Assembly: GCA_023263825.1 (NCBI GenBank)
Contig: JALQUJ010000175.1
Location: 1-36,559, forward strand
DNA length: 36,559 nt
Source: Porticoccus sp.
GTDB lineage: Bacteria; Pseudomonadota; Gammaproteobacteria; Pseudomonadales; Porticoccaceae
Reading direction: 5' to 3'
Under the pieces are notes generated by a model that saw only the letters and a program-made list of their open reading frames with translations, made no database searches and was not told the origin of the DNA. This document shows, in pieces, positions 8,841-17,045 of the stretch (positions are counted from its first letter, which is position 1; every line of letters starts with the position of its first letter). A program made the position numbers and the translations under genes.

Positions 8841-9821
8841 ATGGCAAATTCTGATCTAATTCCACCCACTCGTACTACCCGGCTTAAACAGGGAGAAAAG
8901 CTACGCAGTGCCGATAAAGTGGAGCGTATCCCGGTCAAAGTAATACCCACAGAAGAAATCCAGCGCAAGCCAGACTGGATGAGAATCCGTATCTCATCAT
9001 CACCTAAAGTACTGGAAATTAAAGATATCTTGCGCAAGAACAAGCTGGCGACTGTTTGTGAAGAAGCTGCCTGCCCAAACCTCAGTGAATGCTTTAGTCA
9101 TGGTACCGCCACGTTTATGATCATGGGTGAAATCTGTACCCGTCGCTGCCCCTTTTGCGATGTGGGCCACGGTAAGCCCAATCCATTAGATCCAGAAGAG
9201 CCAAAAGGCTTGGCACAAGCCATCCATGAAATGCAACTTCGCTATGTGGTGATTACATCTGTTGATCGGGATGATCTGCGTGATGGGGGTGCACAACATT
9301 TTGCCGACTGTATTCGAGAGTCCAAACAATTAAGTCCAAATTTAAAGGTTGAGGTGTTGGTACCAGATTTTCGTGGCCGTATGGAACCAGCATTGGAAAT
9401 TCTCACCGCCACGCCGCCCGATGTGTTCAATCACAATATGGAAACAATTCCACGCCTGTATCGAGAAGCTCGCCCTGGTGCTAACTACAAGTGGTCACTC
9501 AAGTTGTTGCAAGAATATAAACGACTGAATCCAACTGTTCCGACAAAATCAGGCCTAATGGTCGGCTTGGGAGAATCAAAAGACGAATTACTCCGTACTC
9601 TGGACGACCTTCGGGAACACGATGTAGATATGATTACGGTGGGGCAATACCTCCAGCCATCAAAAAACCACTTACCTGTCGATCGTTTCGTCCATCCGGA
9701 TGAATTCGACGAATACGCTGAGTACGGCCACAGCATCGGATTTACCCAGGTGGCTTCGGGGCCTTTAGTGCGTTCTTCCTATCATGCTGACAAGCAGGCC
9801 ATGGGAGAGGAAGTAAAATAA
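8841..9821 (+). CDS. lipA: Lipoyl synthase (radical SAM)
   Basis: Inserts two sulfurs into protein-bound octanoyl groups to give lipoyl cofactor. It has 326 residues. The auxiliary 4Fe-4S cluster ligands are Cys73, Cys78 and Cys84 (TVCEEAACPNLSEC), and the radical SAM cluster ligands are Cys99, Cys103 and Cys106 (CTRRCPFC). Downstream NHNMETIPRLY, KSGLMVGLGE and YLQPSKNHLPV are typical. The C-terminus ends in SSYHADKQA, including the conserved serine that ligates the auxiliary cluster. The stop overlaps the start of the following ABC ATPase by one base. Confidence 0.97.
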   Translation: MANSDLIPPTRTTRLKQGEKLRSADKVERIPVKVIPTEEIQRKPDWMRIRISSSPKVLEIKDILRKNKLATVCEEAACPNLSECFSHGTATFMIMGEICTRRCPFCDVGHGKPNPLDPEEPKGLAQAIHEMQLRYVVITSVDRDDLRDGGAQHFADCIRESKQLSPNLKVEVLVPDFRGRMEPALEILTATPPDVFNHNMETIPRLYREARPGANYKWSLKLLQEYKRLNPTVPTKSGLMVGLGESKDELLRTLDDLREHDVDMITVGQYLQPSKNHLPVDRFVHPDEFDEYAEYGHSIGFTQVASGPLVRSSYHADKQAMGEEVK

Positions 9822-10612
9822 TGACAACACCTTCGATGCTACTGGATATCCACAATGCCACAGTTTTTCGTGATAACAAAAAAGTCTTTGATGGCTTTTC
9901 TCTCACGGTAGAACCTGGGCAAAGCACAGCAATTATCGGGCCTAATGGTGCAGGTAAAAGTACGCTGTTGAAGTTGTTGTCCCGTGAACTTTACCCTGTA
10001 GTCAAAGACGACTCACACGTCAGAATTTTGGATCAGGATCGTCCCATTTTATGGGAGCTGAGAGAAAAAATTGGTTTGGTATCCCCAGACTTACAGCAGG
10101 GTTTCGTACCTGATGTCAGTGGTTTGGGGGTGGTTGTCTCGGGGCTGCATAATTCCATTGGACTGTTTCATTATCAGGATGTGACTGAAGACCAGCTTTG
10201 TCGAGGTCGGCAGGTATTGGAAGAGCTGGGAATTCAAAACCTAGCTAATCGAATATATAGGAAAATGTCCACAGGCCAACAAAGACGTTGCCTGCTAGGG
10301 CGTGCACTGGTTCATAATCCAGATCACCTAATTTTGGATGAGCCTACCAGCGGCCTCGATTTAAATGCCACTTACCATTATTTAAATACGATTCGGCAAC
10401 TGTTGCAGCAGGGTAAAACCATTCTGCTGGCAACCCACCATATCCATGAAATTCCACCCGAAATTGAACGAGTGGTATTTATTGAGGATGGCAAAGTGCT
10501 GGCTGATGGCCATAAAGAAGACATGCTGACAGATGAATGGATGACCAAACTGTTCAAAATGCCTCTTAAGGTCAGCATTTCAAATGGTTTCTACCAGGTA
10601 TTGCCAGCGTAA
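9821..10612 (+). CDS. ABC-type ATPase, stand-alone, overlapping lipA
   Basis: Single ABC ATP-binding domain of 263 residues: Walker A GPNGAGKS at 40-47, signature STGQQ at 150-154, Walker B LILDEP at 170-175 with the SGLD D-loop, and a switch histidine in LLATHH. No permease or binding protein is encoded nearby and no membrane segment is visible, so the partner is unknown. Single-domain cytoplasmic ATPases of this general type are often annotated as transport or ModF-like proteins. The TAATG overlap with lipA implies translational coupling, an arrangement worth noting because lipA normally ends the cluster. The stop codon lies in a 15-base tandem repeat. Confidence 0.88.
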   Translation: MTTPSMLLDIHNATVFRDNKKVFDGFSLTVEPGQSTAIIGPNGAGKSTLLKLLSRELYPVVKDDSHVRILDQDRPILWELREKIGLVSPDLQQGFVPDVSGLGVVVSGLHNSIGLFHYQDVTEDQLCRGRQVLEELGIQNLANRIYRKMSTGQQRRCLLGRALVHNPDHLILDEPTSGLDLNATYHYLNTIRQLLQQGKTILLATHHIHEIPPEIERVVFIEDGKVLADGHKEDMLTDEWMTKLFKMPLKVSISNGFYQVLPA

Positions 10613-10645
10613 GTCTTGCCAGCGTAAGTCTTGCCAGCGTAGGTT
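10601..10645 (+). repeat. 15-bp tandem repeat, three copies, spanning the ATPase stop codon
   Basis: Unit TTGCCAGCGTAAGTC occurs at 10601-10615 and 10616-10630 exactly, and at 10631-10645 with two changes. The TAA in the first unit is the stop codon of the ABC ATPase gene. Because the unit is a multiple of three, copy-number change would not alter the coding frame and the first TAA always terminates. Confidence 0.9.
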
Positions 10646-10709
10646 GAGAACACCATAATTCGCACCTTGCTAAATTAAGTAAAAAATAAAAGTCAGGATA
10701 CAGGTAGTT

Positions 10710-11186
10710 ATGAAAGTTGATAAAAATGCTGTGGTTACTTTTCACTATGTAATGACAGATGATGAATCCGGTGAAATCATTGAAAATTCCAACGGAAAAG
10801 AGCCTTCCGCGTTTTTGTACGGACACAAGAATATGATTGAATCCCTAGAGCATTCAATGCTGGGAAAAGAGCCTGGTGAAGCTTATACGGTGACACTACC
10901 ACCAGATATAGCTTACGGTCGTGTTCGCTCGAGCAGTGAATTAAGAGTTTCCAAAAAGAATTTGCAGTTTGAGGGGGAATTAAAGCCGGGAATGATGGTG
11001 CCTATTAAGACCAAAGAAGGACTTCGCCCTGTTACTGTGGTCAAGGTTGGCAAATTTAATGTGGATATCGACTACAACCATCCATTAGCCGGAAAAACAC
11101 TAAAATTTGATGTTGAAATTGTCGATGTGAGAGAAGCGACAACTGATGAATTATCTCAGGGACAACCCATAAGCCAGCCAGATTAA
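10710..11186 (+). CDS. SlyD/FkpB-like FKBP peptidyl-prolyl isomerase (first paralogue)
   Basis: Cytoplasmic prolyl cis-trans isomerase and chaperone. Its 158 residues show the FKBP half (VTFHYVMTDDESGEIIENS, then LYGHKNMIESLEHSMLGKEPGE), the flap or insert-in-flap chaperone region (LPPDIAYGR to PVTVVKVGKFNVDIDYNHPLAGKTL) and a C-terminal FDVEIVDVREAT. Unlike the two other SlyD-like proteins here it lacks the His-rich metal-binding tail and ends QPISQPD. The stop codon overlaps by four bases with the stop of the convergent porin gene. The SlyD versus FkpB label is not certain. Confidence 0.88.
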   Translation: MKVDKNAVVTFHYVMTDDESGEIIENSNGKEPSAFLYGHKNMIESLEHSMLGKEPGEAYTVTLPPDIAYGRVRSSSELRVSKKNLQFEGELKPGMMVPIKTKEGLRPVTVVKVGKFNVDIDYNHPLAGKTLKFDVEIVDVREATTDELSQGQPISQPD

Positions 11187-12358
11187 TAAAACTGCAGCAT
11201 CAATCCCAGTGTTAATGTGTCGGTATCCTTACCGGCATAGCCACTGGCATTAGCATCGCCAGAGACAAAATTCAAATTAATGCTCATTTTATTGCCCAGA
11301 ATAATGTAGTTAAGCCCCCATTCGGTGGCGTCACTTTGCGAGGCATCACTGGGCTGGTTTTCCGTATAACGTATATAAGGCTGAAATTTACCCGGTCCAA
11401 CAGGTTTTGGAAAAATATAACCCGCTGTGGCATAAAAAGATTCGCCATCAAACAGGCAAAAGCACTCACTGAGTCCATCGGACGGTGGTGATATCGGTGT
11501 AAAATCTACATCGATCTCTTTGTAGCCAGCTTCAAAGTTGAATACAGCGTTATTTGACAATACCCGTTCTGAAAAAATATCAAAAGCGTAGGCATTAAAA
11601 TCGCCGGATTCAGCTCTGCTTCCAGTGCCATCTGATTGGGATTGAAGAGTTATAGCGGTAGTTAAGATATTGCCTTGGTTTCCGTAATAAGTGGCGCTGG
11701 TGTAATAACCACCCGGATTCGATTCTACATTTAGAAAGTTATAGGCTAGCCGACCGGCAAAGAGTAGGTGGTCAGAGTCATTACCATGGTCATCTTCAAG
11801 CCCCTCAAACACGCCTAACAAATAATGAAATTTATTTTTCATACCCCACAAAACTGCACCTTCACTTCGCCCAAGCTGCCCCGCAGGACCATCATAATCG
11901 GCAGAAAACAGTGGTTGCCTATATTGGTTCCAACTCATACCTGTGTATGGGCCATTCATACCTGGTCTGTCTGATGGAACCAACGTTCGCCCCACCCACA
12001 GATTCACAGCAGGATTAAATTCAAAACGTAGAAGCGCATCAATAGTCATCATTGAATCGCCTTCATACTTTTCAGTATTGATATTGAATTTTAGGTATTT
12101 ATGAACCTGGCCTGAGACGTAAAAACGAAAGCTGGCAATATTGAACTCTGAGCTCTCATCTACATCACTATTTCTAGAGGCGAATTGTAGTTTGGTTCCT
12201 CCACCAACAAACAGCCACACGTCATCACTGTATTTGAGGTTGAGGCCGCTCATCTTGGGTGGAGTATCAAAAAATGCGGCGTAGGTAGAAGGGGTGCTAA
12301 CAATTGTTAGGAAAAGAGTAAGACATATCCTCCAAAAAAAGACCCATAGATTTGACAC
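11183..12358 (-). CDS. Phosphate-selective-porin-like outer membrane beta-barrel protein
   Basis: A protein of 391 residues with a Sec signal peptide (about residues 1-28, ending TYA-AFF) and alternating hydrophobic/polar strands ending in an aromatic residue (LGLMLQFY), the usual end of outer-membrane barrels. Motifs such as FRFYVSGQVHKYLKFNINTEKYEG and NPAVNLWVGRTLVPSDR resemble OprO/OprP-type porins. The substrate cannot be told from sequence. It is divergent from rapA and convergent with the SlyD-like gene, so it forms its own transcription unit. Confidence 0.75.
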   Translation of the reverse strand: MSNLWVFFWRICLTLFLTIVSTPSTYAAFFDTPPKMSGLNLKYSDDVWLFVGGGTKLQFASRNSDVDESSEFNIASFRFYVSGQVHKYLKFNINTEKYEGDSMMTIDALLRFEFNPAVNLWVGRTLVPSDRPGMNGPYTGMSWNQYRQPLFSADYDGPAGQLGRSEGAVLWGMKNKFHYLLGVFEGLEDDHGNDSDHLLFAGRLAYNFLNVESNPGGYYTSATYYGNQGNILTTAITLQSQSDGTGSRAESGDFNAYAFDIFSERVLSNNAVFNFEAGYKEIDVDFTPISPPSDGLSECFCLFDGESFYATAGYIFPKPVGPGKFQPYIRYTENQPSDASQSDATEWGLNYIILGNKMSINLNFVSGDANASGYAGKDTDTLTLGLMLQFY

Positions 12359-12560
12359 GCAGCTTCCCCTTTAGAGTTCTTTTCTGTCGTTTTTGTATAT
12401 TATTTGGTCATTCAGTATATCGGCGAATTAGAAAAAGCCAAATAAAGGTGATTGGATAAGTAAAAGGGTATGTTGGTAGAGGACTAAATTAACTAACTTT
12501 GTCTAGTTTATCTTTAGTGAACTCCCTAAAATACGCTCCTTTTTTAGTAACTCTAATTTA

Positions 12561-12599
12561 AAGAAGCTCTGATTGATCTAGATATTTCGCAGAGCTCTT
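12561..12599 (+). promoter_or_regulatory. Inverted repeat in the rapA leader
   Basis: AAGAAGCTCTG (12561-12571) pairs with CAGAGCTCTT (12590-12599), one bulged base, across an 18-base spacer. It lies 45 bases before the proposed rapA TTG. It is not followed by a T run, so it looks like a leader hairpin or operator rather than a terminator. The rest of the 285-base porin-rapA divergent gap is AT-rich, and I see no clear sigma-70 promoter. Confidence 0.4.
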
Positions 12600-12643
12600 A
12601 TCTAAACCTTGAGCAAAACTCTTAATTTGTAGGTGTTTTTAAC

Positions 12644-15601
12644 TTGGCAGCAATTAAATTTATTCCCGGGCAGCGTTGGATTAGCAGCACCGAATCGGAG
12701 CTTGGCCTGGGCATTGTGATAGAAAATCAAAACCGGCGGGTCTCTTTAAGTTTTCCCGCAGCTGGTGAAACGAGAACCTATGTAATGGATAACGCGCCCC
12801 TCAGCCGGGTGCAGTACCCAGTGGGTGAATCTATTACCAGTGCCGACGGTCAGCAGTTGATAGTCACAGAGCTGAGTGAGAAAAACGGCTGTATCCTGTA
12901 TTTGGGTCAAAATAAAGATGGCGAGCCTACAGAATTAGAAGAGATTGATCTCGATAGTTTTGTTCGGTTCAGCAAACCACAAGACCGTATGTTTGCCGGA
13001 CAGATTGAAAAAAACAGTCGTTTTGAATTACGTGTTGCTACTCTAGAACATCGTCACAGTCAGCAACAATCCGATGCCTATGGATTATTGGGCGGACGGA
13101 TTCAATTACTGCCTCATCAGCTATACATCGCCAGTCAGGTTGGACATCGCTATGCGCCAAGGGTATTGCTGGCCGATGAAGTTGGACTGGGAAAAACTAT
13201 TGAAGCGGGTTTGATTTTGCATCAACAGGTGGTGACAGGACGAAGCAGTCGAGCCTTAATAGTTGTGCCAGACAGTTTGGTACACCAGTGGTTAGTTGAA
13301 ATGCTTCGTCGCTTTAATCTGCATTTCACTATTTTGGATGAAGCCCGTTGTTTGGCATTAGAAGAACCGTTAGGTGATGACGATGCCTTCTTTGATTTGG
13401 AGCAGGCTGAGGTTGAGACACCAGACGAAGCAGATAATCCTTTTGAAACAGCACAATTAGTACTTTGTAGCTTGTCATTTTTAACTGAGCATCCCCAGCG
13501 TCATGCCCAGGCATTGGAAGCGACCTGGGATATAATGGTTATTGATGAAGCTCATCACTTAACCTGGAGCGATGAACAGGTAAGCCCTGAATATGTCTGT
13601 ATTGAAGCGCTGACTAAAAAGATTCCAGGCCTGTTGTTGCTGACAGCAACACCTGAACAGTTAGGTGTGGAGGGCCACTTTGCCCGATTGCGCCTGTTGG
13701 ATCCAGACCGCTATTTTGATATTCAGCAGTTCCGTGAAGAAGAAGCGGGCTATCAGCTCGTCAGTAAATTGGTACAGAAACTGTTGGGCGAAAATATTAC
13801 TACCGAGTTGAACACTGATGCCGAGTTAAAAAATCAGTTAGTTCAGTACTTAGGTGAATCAGCGACACGAGAGTTAATGTCATTTCAGGAGGCGGATGAG
13901 GCTGAACAAGATTCTTGTTTTGAACAAAAGGTTCAAGATGCTATCGATAGTTTGCTCGATCGCCATGGCACTGGCCGTGTATTGTTCCGTAATACCCGAG
14001 AAGCTGTTCAGGGTTTTCCTGAGCGCCAGCTGAATCCACATCCATTACCAGCCCCAGATCAGTATGTTGCCGCCAGCAGCAGTGCAACATTGGATGAACT
14101 GTTATATCCAGAGCTATTGTTAGGGAATGAATTGTGGACAACCACGGACACTAGAGTCCACTGGCTGGATGAATGGCTGGCAGAAAACCGTGACGAAAAA
14201 GCCTTAGTGATTTGTGCGAGAGCTGAAACGGCCCAGGCTTTAGAGGAGTTCCTGCGGTTGAGGAAAGGTGTTCGCTCGGCTGTATTCCATGAAGGTATGG
14301 GGTTGGTTGCACGTGATCGTGCTGCCGCTTATTTCGCCGATGAAGATGAACGGGCACAGGTTTTGGTCTGTTCGGAAATTGGCAGTGAAGGCCGCAACTT
14401 CCAGTTTGCTCGACATCTGGTACTATTCGATTTGCCACTGAACCCAGACTTATTGGAACAGCGAATTGGCCGTTTAGACCGTATTGGCCAGCGCCACGAT
14501 GTACAAATTCATGTGCCGTACTATCAAACTGATGAAAATTTAGCTGTCAGTGCCCAACAATCGCTACTGAACTGGTATCACCAGGGCCTTAATGTCTTTG
14601 AGCGAGCCTGCCCCATTGGTCAGGCGATCTATCAGCAATTTCAGGCGCCTTTGCTGCAATGTTTGAAGCTGGGTGGTGAAGAAGAACTGGCCACACTGAT
14701 TGAGCAAACTAAAACTGAAACCGATGCCACGTTGCAAGAACTACACAATGGCCGCGACCGGTTGTTGGAGCTAAATTCCTGCAATACCCGCCGTGCAGAA
14801 CTTGTCGTTGATGATGTGCTGGCTGCGACTCAGATGAAAGAACTCTCTGACTATATGAGCCGCGTATTTGATCACTATGGTGTGGAGCAGGAGTTCCACA
14901 GTGCGGATAGCATTGTACTGCACCCGGGTGAACATATGATCAGCCATAGTTTTCCTGGGCTTCCCAGTGATGGTCTTACGGGTACCTACCATCGAACCAA
15001 GGCATTAAGTCGCGAGGATATGCAGTTTCTGACTTGGGAACATCCTATGGTCAGTGGTGCTATCGATATGGTATTGGAAGGCGACTTTGGGAACACGGCA
15101 CTCTGTACCGTTAAACTGCCGCCCTTAAAGCCTGGCACCTTGCTGTTGGAAACGATTTATACCCTACATTGTCCGGCACCAAAACAGCTGCAATTACATC
15201 GCTACCTGCATCAACCCATGGTGCGGTTTGTGGTGAATGCTGATGGTAAAGATCTTACTAAGGTCTTAACGTTTGACAAACTAAACAGCTTGGTTAAATC
15301 GGTGAAAATGCGAACGGCTTTAGATTTGGTACGCCATGCCAGATCAGAAATCACCAAGATGATTGAGAAAACAGACAGCAAAGCAGAAGCCCAGCAGGCC
15401 GATATTGTGGCAGCAGCCATAACGCAGATGAACCAAGACCAACAAGTTGAATTACAACGTTTAACCGCTCTGGCAGAAGTGAACCCCAATATTCGTCAGG
15501 ATGAGATAGAACACCTACAATCCAGTACCGAATCATTGGCGCACTATTTGGAAAATGCACAATTGAAGCTGGATTCCCTGCGTGTAGTGATCGCCGTCTA
15601 G
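12644..15601 (+). CDS. rapA: RNA polymerase-associated ATPase RapA (HepA)
   Basis: Swi2/Snf2-family ATPase that binds RNA polymerase and recycles stalled enzyme. It has 985 residues. The N-terminal Tudor-like domain begins IPGQRWISSTESELGLG. The helicase core follows: motif I DEVGLGKTIE at 178-187, DEAH at 301-304, TATPEQLG, LVCSEIGSEGRNFQ and motif VI RIGRLDRIGQR. The C-terminal RapA-specific domain ends with a coiled-coil-like region rich in Gln/Glu. The TTG start at 12644 is preceded by AGGTG and puts the conserved GQRWIS close to the N-terminus as in E. coli; no ATG or GTG fits. It is probably co-transcribed with the FKBP gene 64 bases downstream. Confidence 0.95.
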   Translation: MAAIKFIPGQRWISSTESELGLGIVIENQNRRVSLSFPAAGETRTYVMDNAPLSRVQYPVGESITSADGQQLIVTELSEKNGCILYLGQNKDGEPTELEEIDLDSFVRFSKPQDRMFAGQIEKNSRFELRVATLEHRHSQQQSDAYGLLGGRIQLLPHQLYIASQVGHRYAPRVLLADEVGLGKTIEAGLILHQQVVTGRSSRALIVVPDSLVHQWLVEMLRRFNLHFTILDEARCLALEEPLGDDDAFFDLEQAEVETPDEADNPFETAQLVLCSLSFLTEHPQRHAQALEATWDIMVIDEAHHLTWSDEQVSPEYVCIEALTKKIPGLLLLTATPEQLGVEGHFARLRLLDPDRYFDIQQFREEEAGYQLVSKLVQKLLGENITTELNTDAELKNQLVQYLGESATRELMSFQEADEAEQDSCFEQKVQDAIDSLLDRHGTGRVLFRNTREAVQGFPERQLNPHPLPAPDQYVAASSSATLDELLYPELLLGNELWTTTDTRVHWLDEWLAENRDEKALVICARAETAQALEEFLRLRKGVRSAVFHEGMGLVARDRAAAYFADEDERAQVLVCSEIGSEGRNFQFARHLVLFDLPLNPDLLEQRIGRLDRIGQRHDVQIHVPYYQTDENLAVSAQQSLLNWYHQGLNVFERACPIGQAIYQQFQAPLLQCLKLGGEEELATLIEQTKTETDATLQELHNGRDRLLELNSCNTRRAELVVDDVLAATQMKELSDYMSRVFDHYGVEQEFHSADSIVLHPGEHMISHSFPGLPSDGLTGTYHRTKALSREDMQFLTWEHPMVSGAIDMVLEGDFGNTALCTVKLPPLKPGTLLLETIYTLHCPAPKQLQLHRYLHQPMVRFVVNADGKDLTKVLTFDKLNSLVKSVKMRTALDLVRHARSEITKMIEKTDSKAEAQQADIVAAAITQMNQDQQVELQRLTALAEVNPNIRQDEIEHLQSSTESLAHYLENAQLKLDSLRVVIAV

Positions 15602-15665
15602 AAATGATGGTTTGTAGGTCTCGTTCTAAAGAATTAACAGAAAACATATAAAGGCAGAAAGCCCA

Positions 15666-16166
15666 ATGAAAATAAAACATAACGCGGTGGTTCGTTTCCA
15701 CTATCGATTACGCGATGAAGCAACGGGTGACGAACTGGAAAACTCCCATGGCGATGAGCCGAACACTTATATGCATGGCCGCAAGACGATTGTTCCTGGA
15801 TTAGAAACAGCGATGACAGCAAAGGAAGTGGGCGATACATTTAGTGTGACACTCTCACCGGAAGAAGGCTTTGGTGTTCGCCATGAAGGTCAACAGCAGC
15901 GTGTACCCCTGAAACATTTGATGGGACAAGCGCAAAATAACAAAAAAAAGCCCAAAGTAGGGGACATAGTATCGGTCAATACCAACTCGGGTCCTCGCCA
16001 AGCTACGGTAACAAAAGTGGGAAAATTTAATGTAGATCTGGATGCTAACCATCCACTAGCAGGAAAAACATTGACCTTCGATATTGAAGTTGTGGAAGTG
16101 CGTGAGGCGACTCAGGAAGAGCTTGATCATGGGCATTCCCACGGCCCTGGTGGCCACCAACATTAG
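15666..16166 (+). CDS. slyD: SlyD-type FKBP peptidyl-prolyl isomerase (second paralogue)
   Basis: A 166-residue cytoplasmic prolyl isomerase/chaperone with the SlyD order: N-terminal FKBP half (VRFHYRLRDEATGDELENS), GRKTIVPGLETAM, an insert-in-flap domain enriched in basic residues (NNKKKPKVGD), VTKVGKFNVDLDANHPLAGKTL, and a His-rich tail HGHSHGPGGHQH that in SlyD binds nickel and other metals. It is closely related to the gene at 10710 (shared KVGKFNVD and NHPLAGKTL). Upstream AAAGGCAGAAAGCCCA supplies the ribosome binding site, and rapA ends 64 bases before. Confidence 0.92.
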   Translation: MKIKHNAVVRFHYRLRDEATGDELENSHGDEPNTYMHGRKTIVPGLETAMTAKEVGDTFSVTLSPEEGFGVRHEGQQQRVPLKHLMGQAQNNKKKPKVGDIVSVNTNSGPRQATVTKVGKFNVDLDANHPLAGKTLTFDIEVVEVREATQEELDHGHSHGPGGHQH

Positions 16167-16204
16167 AAGTTGTTCATAACTACTGCACTCATTGATACGG
16201 TGTC

Positions 16205-16263
16205 AAAAATGGCCTCAAAATGCTCATTTACTGTGTGTAAACTCCGCTTTCTCGGCCTTTTTT
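16205..16263 (+). repeat. Imperfect inverted-repeat element between slyD and efpL
   Basis: Outer arms AAAAATGGCC (16205-16214) and GGCCTTTTTT (16254-16263) enclose an inner pair ATTTAC (16226-16231) and GTAAAC (16237-16242). In the plus direction the right arm ends in T-rich sequence, so part could act as a terminator for slyD. The following ordered text to about 16310 is not explained by a gene. It resembles in style REP-like or MITE-like intergenic elements, but I cannot verify other copies. Confidence 0.5.
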
Positions 16264-16346
16264 CCTTGTCTCAACTTCGCTCGTGACGTTATGAAGCAGC
16301 TCCTAGTAATTCAACAAAATGTACTCGGTGTAATCAGGAGAGAGAA

Positions 16347-16913
16347 ATGCCAAAAGCCAGTGAATTAAAGAAAGGGATGGTGGTGGAAATTAACGGCGTG
16401 CCCCATGCGGTTAAGCAGTTAGAGGCAAAAAGCCCGTCATCCCGCGGTGCGGCAACACTCTATAAAGTACGTTTCACCAATTTAAAAACCGGCCAGAAAT
16501 TGGATGAATCCTACAAGGGCGACGATCTGCTCAAGGATGCGGATTGTGTCCGGGTCCAACTACAATATTCTTATCTGGACGGCGACACCTATATCTTTAT
16601 GAGCTCAGAGGATTACAGCCAGTACGGTTTAAATACTGACGAAATTGAAGATCAACTGGGTTATATCACCGATGGTTTGGAGGGCATAGTTGGCTTAGTG
16701 ATGGACGGTGTTTTACTGGGAATTGAGCTGCCTCAATCTGTCGTGATGGAAATCATCGAAACAGCCCCAAGCATCAAAGGTGCAACCGCTACAGGACGAA
16801 CAAAACCTGCGACGTTAAGCACAGGGTTAGAGGTTCAAGTACCAGAATACATTGAGCCCGGTGAAATGATCAAAGTGCATACGGAGACAGGCAAGTTTAT
16901 GTCTAGAGGTTGA
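16347..16913 (+). CDS. efpL: Elongation factor P-like protein EfpL (YeiP)
   Basis: Paralogue of EF-P that relieves ribosome stalling at polyproline and some other motifs. Its 188 residues give three beta-barrel domains: KOW-like N-terminal domain (1-65), OB domain (67-130) and a C-terminal OB domain (GTATATGR-like stretch, TLSTGLEVQVPEYIEPGE). The tip loop reads SPSSRGAA with Arg33, the EfpL-type unmodified arginine, instead of the modified Lys or Arg of EF-P proper; this and the KGDDLLKDAD stretch distinguish it from efp. A strong site (AGGAGAGAGAA) precedes ATG 16347. It is convergent with katG across a bidirectional terminator. Confidence 0.94.
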   Translation: MPKASELKKGMVVEINGVPHAVKQLEAKSPSSRGAATLYKVRFTNLKTGQKLDESYKGDDLLKDADCVRVQLQYSYLDGDTYIFMSSEDYSQYGLNTDEIEDQLGYITDGLEGIVGLVMDGVLLGIELPQSVVMEIIETAPSIKGATATGRTKPATLSTGLEVQVPEYIEPGEMIKVHTETGKFMSRG

Positions 16914-16961
16914 TGGTTGTTCTTCATCTCTCTTCGCTAGTTTTTAATACGGTTAAACAGT

Positions 16962-17020
16962 AAAGGGGTCAGTGACAAAGAGAAATAATAACTTTTCCTA
17001 AATGTCACCAACCCCTTTTT
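16962..17020. terminator. Bidirectional terminator between efpL and katG
   Basis: AAAGGGGTCAGTGACA (from 16962) pairs with TGTCACCAACCCCTTTTT (to 17020), with small internal mismatches and a loop of about 25 bases. A on one side and T on the other serve both convergent genes. Confidence 0.8.
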
Positions 17021-17045
17021 CGTGTTAATTTTTTTGAATTAATTT

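Noticed and set aside
15351..15701. A 116-codon minus frame across the rapA end
   Set aside because: It overlaps the conserved rapA C-terminus and the next gene start; no ribosome binding site or recognisable motif.
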